From CADEFX01 sp050260355 (lineage in GTDB: Bacteria; Pseudomonadota; Alphaproteobacteria; Rhizobiales; Hyphomicrobiaceae): a stretch of 16,245 nt of DNA. How positions within the stretch are numbered: position 1 is the first letter of the stretch; every line of letters starts with the position of its first letter. The notes under the pieces were generated by a model that was not told where the DNA came from, ran no database searches, and saw only the letters and a list, made by a program, of their open reading frames with translations. The stretch is taken from the NCBI GenBank assembly GCA_050260355.1, contig JBLNBZ010000039.1, forward strand, positions 1-16,245. The letters run 5' to 3'. Position numbers and translations under genes: made by a program. Positions 13,354-16,245 of this stretch are shown here, one piece after another.

Positions 13354-14255
13354 TGACCGCCACGACCGCACCGGCGCGAGACAGCAGCACGTGGCGTAAG
13401 CTCCTGGGGAATCCGAGCGTCGCCTTTGGCGGGCTTATCGTTCTGCTGATTGCGCTTATGGGCGTCTTTGCGCCACTGCTCGGAGCGCGCGATCCGGCCG
13501 AGATCAATCCGTCCGTGCGCAACAAGACGCCCGGGTTCGAAACGACGATACGCGACGACGAAGGCAAGCGGATACCGATCGTCTACCGCTTCGGCACGGA
13601 CAGCCTCGGTCGGGACATCTACAGCCGCGTGCTGTACGGATCTCGCGTGTCGCTGATCGTCGGCGTGACGGTCGCCAGCATCAGCATCGTGCTCGGCCTG
13701 ATCATCGGCCTGGTCGCGGGCTACATCCGCTGGCTCGATGGCATTCTCATGCGCCTCATGGACGGGCTGATGGCGATTCCGGCCATCCTCCTGGCGATCG
13801 GGGTCGTGTCCGTGTTCCGCGCGGGGCTTCTGGCGGTGGTCGTCGCGATCGTCGTGCCGGAGATCCCACGTGTGGTGCGTCTCGTGCGTTCCATCGTTTT
13901 GTCGATCCGCGAGGAGCCGTACGTGGAGAGCGCGATCACGGTAGGGACGCCGACGCCGCTGCTGCTCATCCGACACGTGCTGCCGAATACCATGGCGCCG
14001 CTGATCGTGCAGGGCACGTTCATCTGCGCCAGCGCCATCCTGGTCGAGGCGATCTTGTCCTTCCTCGGCATCGGCATCCCGCCAGAGATCCCCACGTGGG
14101 GCAACATCATGGCCGAGGGGCGGACATATTTCCGCATATTGCCGCACAACATCCTCTACCCCGGCGCATTCCTGGCCGTCACGGTGCTGGCCGTGAACAT
14201 GATGGGCGACGGCCTGCGCGACACGCTCGATCCGCGCTTCGCCAGGCGGATGTGA
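13353..14255 (+). CDS. ABC transporter permease (DppC/OppC type)
   Basis: This 300-residue protein is the second permease and would pair with the 12412-13353 product to form the membrane channel. It shows the DppC-type plan: an N-terminal cytoplasmic tail with WRKLLGNPSVAFGGLIVLLIALMGVFAPLL (14-43), the GTDSLGRDIYSRVLYGSRVSL signature (81-101), transmembrane helices from about 103 onwards, an EAA loop at about 189-212 (PYVESAITVGTPTPLLLIRHVLPN), FLGIGIPPEIPTWGNIMAEG (237-256) and the GDGLRDTLDPR ending. The ATG at 13353 overlaps the preceding TGA (TGATG). The longer open frame upstream of this start is out-of-frame DNA of the first permease and is rejected. Confidence 0.94.
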   Translation: MTATTAPARDSSTWRKLLGNPSVAFGGLIVLLIALMGVFAPLLGARDPAEINPSVRNKTPGFETTIRDDEGKRIPIVYRFGTDSLGRDIYSRVLYGSRVSLIVGVTVASISIVLGLIIGLVAGYIRWLDGILMRLMDGLMAIPAILLAIGVVSVFRAGLLAVVVAIVVPEIPRVVRLVRSIVLSIREEPYVESAITVGTPTPLLLIRHVLPNTMAPLIVQGTFICASAILVEAILSFLGIGIPPEIPTWGNIMAEGRTYFRILPHNILYPGAFLAVTVLAVNMMGDGLRDTLDPRFARRM

Positions 14256-14265
14256 GAGCCGCTCC

Positions 14266-15891
14266 ATGTCCGCCAATGTCCTCTCCATCCGCTCCCTGAC
14301 CATACGGCTCCCGCGCGGAGCGGATCGGCCGAATGCGATCGAGGACGTCTCGCTCGAGGTCGGCGCCAACGAGATCGTGTGCGTTGTCGGCGAGTCGGGG
14401 TCCGGCAAGTCCGTCACCGCGCAGGCCGTCATGGGGCTCCTTCCCAAGCGCGCGCTGGTTCCGACGCATGGCGAGATCCTCCTGCAGGGGGAGAACCTGC
14501 TGCAGGCAGCGCCGCAGCGGCTGCGTGCACTGCGCGGCACGCGCATGTCGATGATCTTCCAGGAGCCGATGACGGCGCTCAATCCGGTGCAGCGGGTCGG
14601 CGAGCAGATCGGCGAGGTGCTGGAGATCCACACCGAGCTCGGTGCACGCGAGCGGCGGGAGCGCGTGCTCGACATCATGCGCGCGGTGCAGCTGCCGCAG
14701 CCCGAGCAGATGATCGACGCCTATCCGCACCAGCTTTCCGGAGGGCAGCGGCAGCGCATCATGATCGCGGCGGCGCTGATCATGGACCCGGCGCTGTTGA
14801 TCGCGGACGAGCCTACGACGGCGCTGGATGTCACAACGCAGGCGCAGATTCTGAAGCTCATCAAGGAAATGCAGGGCAGGCGCCAGACGGGCGTGCTGTT
14901 CATCACGCACGACTTCGGCGTGGTGTCGGAGATCGCCGACCGGGTCGTGGTCATGCAGAACGGCCGCATCGTCGAGCAGGGCAGCCGGGAGCAGGTGCTG
15001 AGTGAGCCGCGCGAAGCCTACACGAAGATGCTGATCGCGGCCGTGCCGAGCCTGGTGCCGCCGGCGCGCGTGCCGGTCAGCGGACCGATGGCGTTGGCAA
15101 CGAGGTCGTTGTCGAAGACGTACACCATGGGCTCGTTCCTGAGCCGCAGGCGGCGCGTGGTGAAAGCCGCACAGGATGTCTCGATCGAGATCCACCGCGG
15201 CGAGACGCTGGGCATCGTCGGTGAATCGGGGTCGGGCAAGACGACGGTCGCCCGCTGCATCGCGCGCCTCATCGAGCCCACCCAGGGCCAGATCCTGATC
15301 GGCGCGACGGACATCGCCAAGCTGCCGGAGCGCTTGCTGCGGCCGCATCGGCGCAACATCCAAATCGTCTTCCAGGATCCCTACCGGTCCCTCAATCCTC
15401 GCCGCACGGTGGGCCGCGCCATTATCGAAGGGCCGGTCAACTTCGGCCTGCCGGAGGCGGAGGCGCTGGCGAAAGCGCGCTCGCTGATGCAGCTGGTCGG
15501 GCTCTCGGCCGAAGCGCTCGACCGCTACCCGCACCAGTTCTCGGGCGGGCAGCGCCAGCGCATCTGCATCGCCAGGGCGCTCGCCATGGAGCCGACCTTG
15601 CTGATTGCCGACGAAGCGGTCTCGGCGCTCGATGTGTCGGTGCAGGCCCAGGTGCTGCGCCTGCTCGACGACGTGCGCAAGCGCTTCGACCTGGCGCTGC
15701 TGTTCATCACGCACGATCTGCGGGTGGCGGCGCAGATCTGCGACCGCATCGCCGTGATGAAGGACGGCGTGGTCGTGGAGCACGGGACGACGGCGGAGGT
15801 GTTCAGCGCGCCGAAGCACGCCTACACCAAGGCGCTGTTTGAAGCCGCGCCTGGCCGCAACTTCGGCAACCGCCAGGCGGTGGTGGCTTGA
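14266..15891 (+). CDS. ABC transporter double ATPase (fused DppD-DppF type)
   Basis: This 541-residue protein carries two complete nucleotide-binding domains in one chain and powers the peptide/nickel-type importer. Domain 1 has Walker A GESGSGKS (42-49), Q-loop Gln99, signature LSGGQ (157-161), Walker B LLIADE (177-182) and switch His215. Domain 2 has Walker A GESGSGKT (319-326), Gln370, signature FSGGQ (425-429), Walker B LLIADE (445-450) and His483. A linker of about 25 residues (PSLVPPARVPVSGPMALA) joins them. All ATP-site residues look intact in both halves. Fused versions replacing separate DppD and DppF are common in proteobacteria. It lies 10 bp after the second permease and ends the operon; I see no clear intrinsic terminator after its stop. 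Confidence 0.95.
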   Translation: MSANVLSIRSLTIRLPRGADRPNAIEDVSLEVGANEIVCVVGESGSGKSVTAQAVMGLLPKRALVPTHGEILLQGENLLQAAPQRLRALRGTRMSMIFQEPMTALNPVQRVGEQIGEVLEIHTELGARERRERVLDIMRAVQLPQPEQMIDAYPHQLSGGQRQRIMIAAALIMDPALLIADEPTTALDVTTQAQILKLIKEMQGRRQTGVLFITHDFGVVSEIADRVVVMQNGRIVEQGSREQVLSEPREAYTKMLIAAVPSLVPPARVPVSGPMALATRSLSKTYTMGSFLSRRRRVVKAAQDVSIEIHRGETLGIVGESGSGKTTVARCIARLIEPTQGQILIGATDIAKLPERLLRPHRRNIQIVFQDPYRSLNPRRTVGRAIIEGPVNFGLPEAEALAKARSLMQLVGLSAEALDRYPHQFSGGQRQRICIARALAMEPTLLIADEAVSALDVSVQAQVLRLLDDVRKRFDLALLFITHDLRVAAQICDRIAVMKDGVVVEHGTTAEVFSAPKHAYTKALFEAAPGRNFGNRQAVVA

Positions 15892-15967
15892 TGCGGGGCG
15901 GAACGGGCTAATTCGAGTGCGCGACGCGTGTGGCGTGCACCCAATCGAGCGCGAGCTTTCCCCCGGC

Positions 15968-16015
15968 GTGATCCCGGCCAAGCGAGCGCGCAGCGCGAAC
16001 GCGGGCCGGAATCCA
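15968..16015. repeat. Palindromic element D1
   Basis: GATCCCGGCC (15970-15979) and GGCCGGAATC (16004-16013) face each other around a GC-rich centre. The outer bases, GTG- and -CA, resemble the ends of elements C and D3, but this copy is less perfect. Confidence 0.6.
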
Positions 16016-16051
16016 AGGCCAGGTCTCCCGTGTCTTCGACGAGTCTTGCGC

Positions 16052-16104
16052 TGGATCCCGCATCGGCGCTCGGCCCGAAGGGGCCTCGCTGGTGCGGGAT
16101 GACG
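16052..16104. repeat. Palindromic element D2
   Basis: Outer arms ATCCCGCA (16055-16062) and TGCGGGAT (16093-16100) are flanked by TGG- and -GACG, the same ends as elements C and D3 in opposite orientation. An inner hairpin, GGCCC-GAAG-GGGCC, occupies 16072-16085. Confidence 0.75.
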
Positions 16105-16141
16105 GCGCGGGATGGGGCCGGGCCATGCGCGAAATTTTGGC

Positions 16142-16197
16142 GTCATCCCGGCGCTGCTCGTGCGTGAAACGCACGAGCAGGAATCGGCCGGGATCCA
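16142..16197. repeat. Palindromic element D3 with long inner arm
   Basis: Outer arms ATCCCGG (16145-16151) and CCGGGAT (16188-16194) enclose a perfect 12-bp inner inverted repeat, CTGCTCGTGCGT (16154-16165) / ACGCACGAGCAG (16169-16180), with a 3-base loop. The ends GTC- and -CCA match element C. Confidence 0.8.
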
Positions 16198-16245
16198 GGT
16201 GCGCTTCCCCTTGCGCTGCGTGACCACGTGCACGCTTGCTCATTG

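Larger units (their letters stand above)
15892..16245. other. Gene-free right edge rich in palindromic repeats
   Basis: No convincing gene lies between the ATPase stop and the window end. Three palindromic elements (15968-16015, 16052-16104, 16142-16197) fill most of it. Minus-strand open frames across this stretch read through the repeats and are not supported as genes. A gene beginning just outside the window cannot be excluded. Confidence 0.65.

Noticed and set aside
14179..16233. 684-residue open frame on the minus strand across the ATPase gene
   Set aside because: It is antisense to a clear double ATPase, has low-complexity Arg/His/Ala-rich composition, and reflects high-GC codon bias.
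15908..16243. Minus-strand open frame starting at the right edge
   Set aside because: It is mostly made of palindromic elements read through, with no recognisable domain.

Overview
The window is high-GC DNA with bacterial ribosome-binding sites. It looks like an alphaproteobacterium, probably of the Hyphomicrobiales (Bradyrhizobium/Xanthobacteraceae-like). Three things support this: a pgsA-moaD-moaE block behind an SDR-type gene, a promoter matching the alphaproteobacterial EcfG (general stress sigma) consensus, and palindromic intergenic elements ending in GTCATCCCGG / CCGGGATCCA of a kind common in these genomes. The placement is inference from gene content; there is no rRNA or other marker gene.

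Layout, left to right. 1-307: no recognisable gene. 308-727 (+): small SnoaL/NTF2-like protein. 796-2124 (-): omega-amino acid:pyruvate (class III) aminotransferase, convergent with it. 2383-3117 (+): SDR-fold protein that has lost its catalytic residues. 3262-6327 (+): tight run of pgsA, moaD, moaE and an FAD-binding SdhA/FrdA/NadB-family flavoprotein. 6328-7030: repeat-rich island with a small GIY-YIG nuclease gene on the minus strand, bracketed by two direct copies of one element. 7031-9957 (+): alpha subunit of a class I fumarase/tartrate-dehydratase-type hydro-lyase, a zinc alcohol dehydrogenase, then the beta subunit. 10100-10453 (-): small secreted Tyr/Gly-rich protein with an EcfG-type promoter. 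10713-15891 (+): complete peptide/nickel-type ABC importer (binding protein, two permeases, fused double ATPase) with a good sigma70-type promoter overlapped by an inverted repeat. 15892-16245: no gene, at least three palindromic repeat elements.

How the genes may work together: pgsA makes phosphatidylglycerolphosphate, and moaD/moaE form molybdopterin synthase; both are housekeeping. The flavoprotein, split hydro-lyase, dehydrogenase and perhaps the ABC importer could form a catabolic module for an unsaturated or hydroxylated dicarboxylate-like compound. The substrate cannot be read from the sequence, and the beta subunit departs from the usual class I fumarase motifs. The features most worth following are the repeat-bracketed GIY-YIG gene inserted between the flavoprotein and the hydro-lyase, the active-site-less SDR, the interrupted and diverged hydro-lyase, and the two oppositely directed promoters at 10485-10646.
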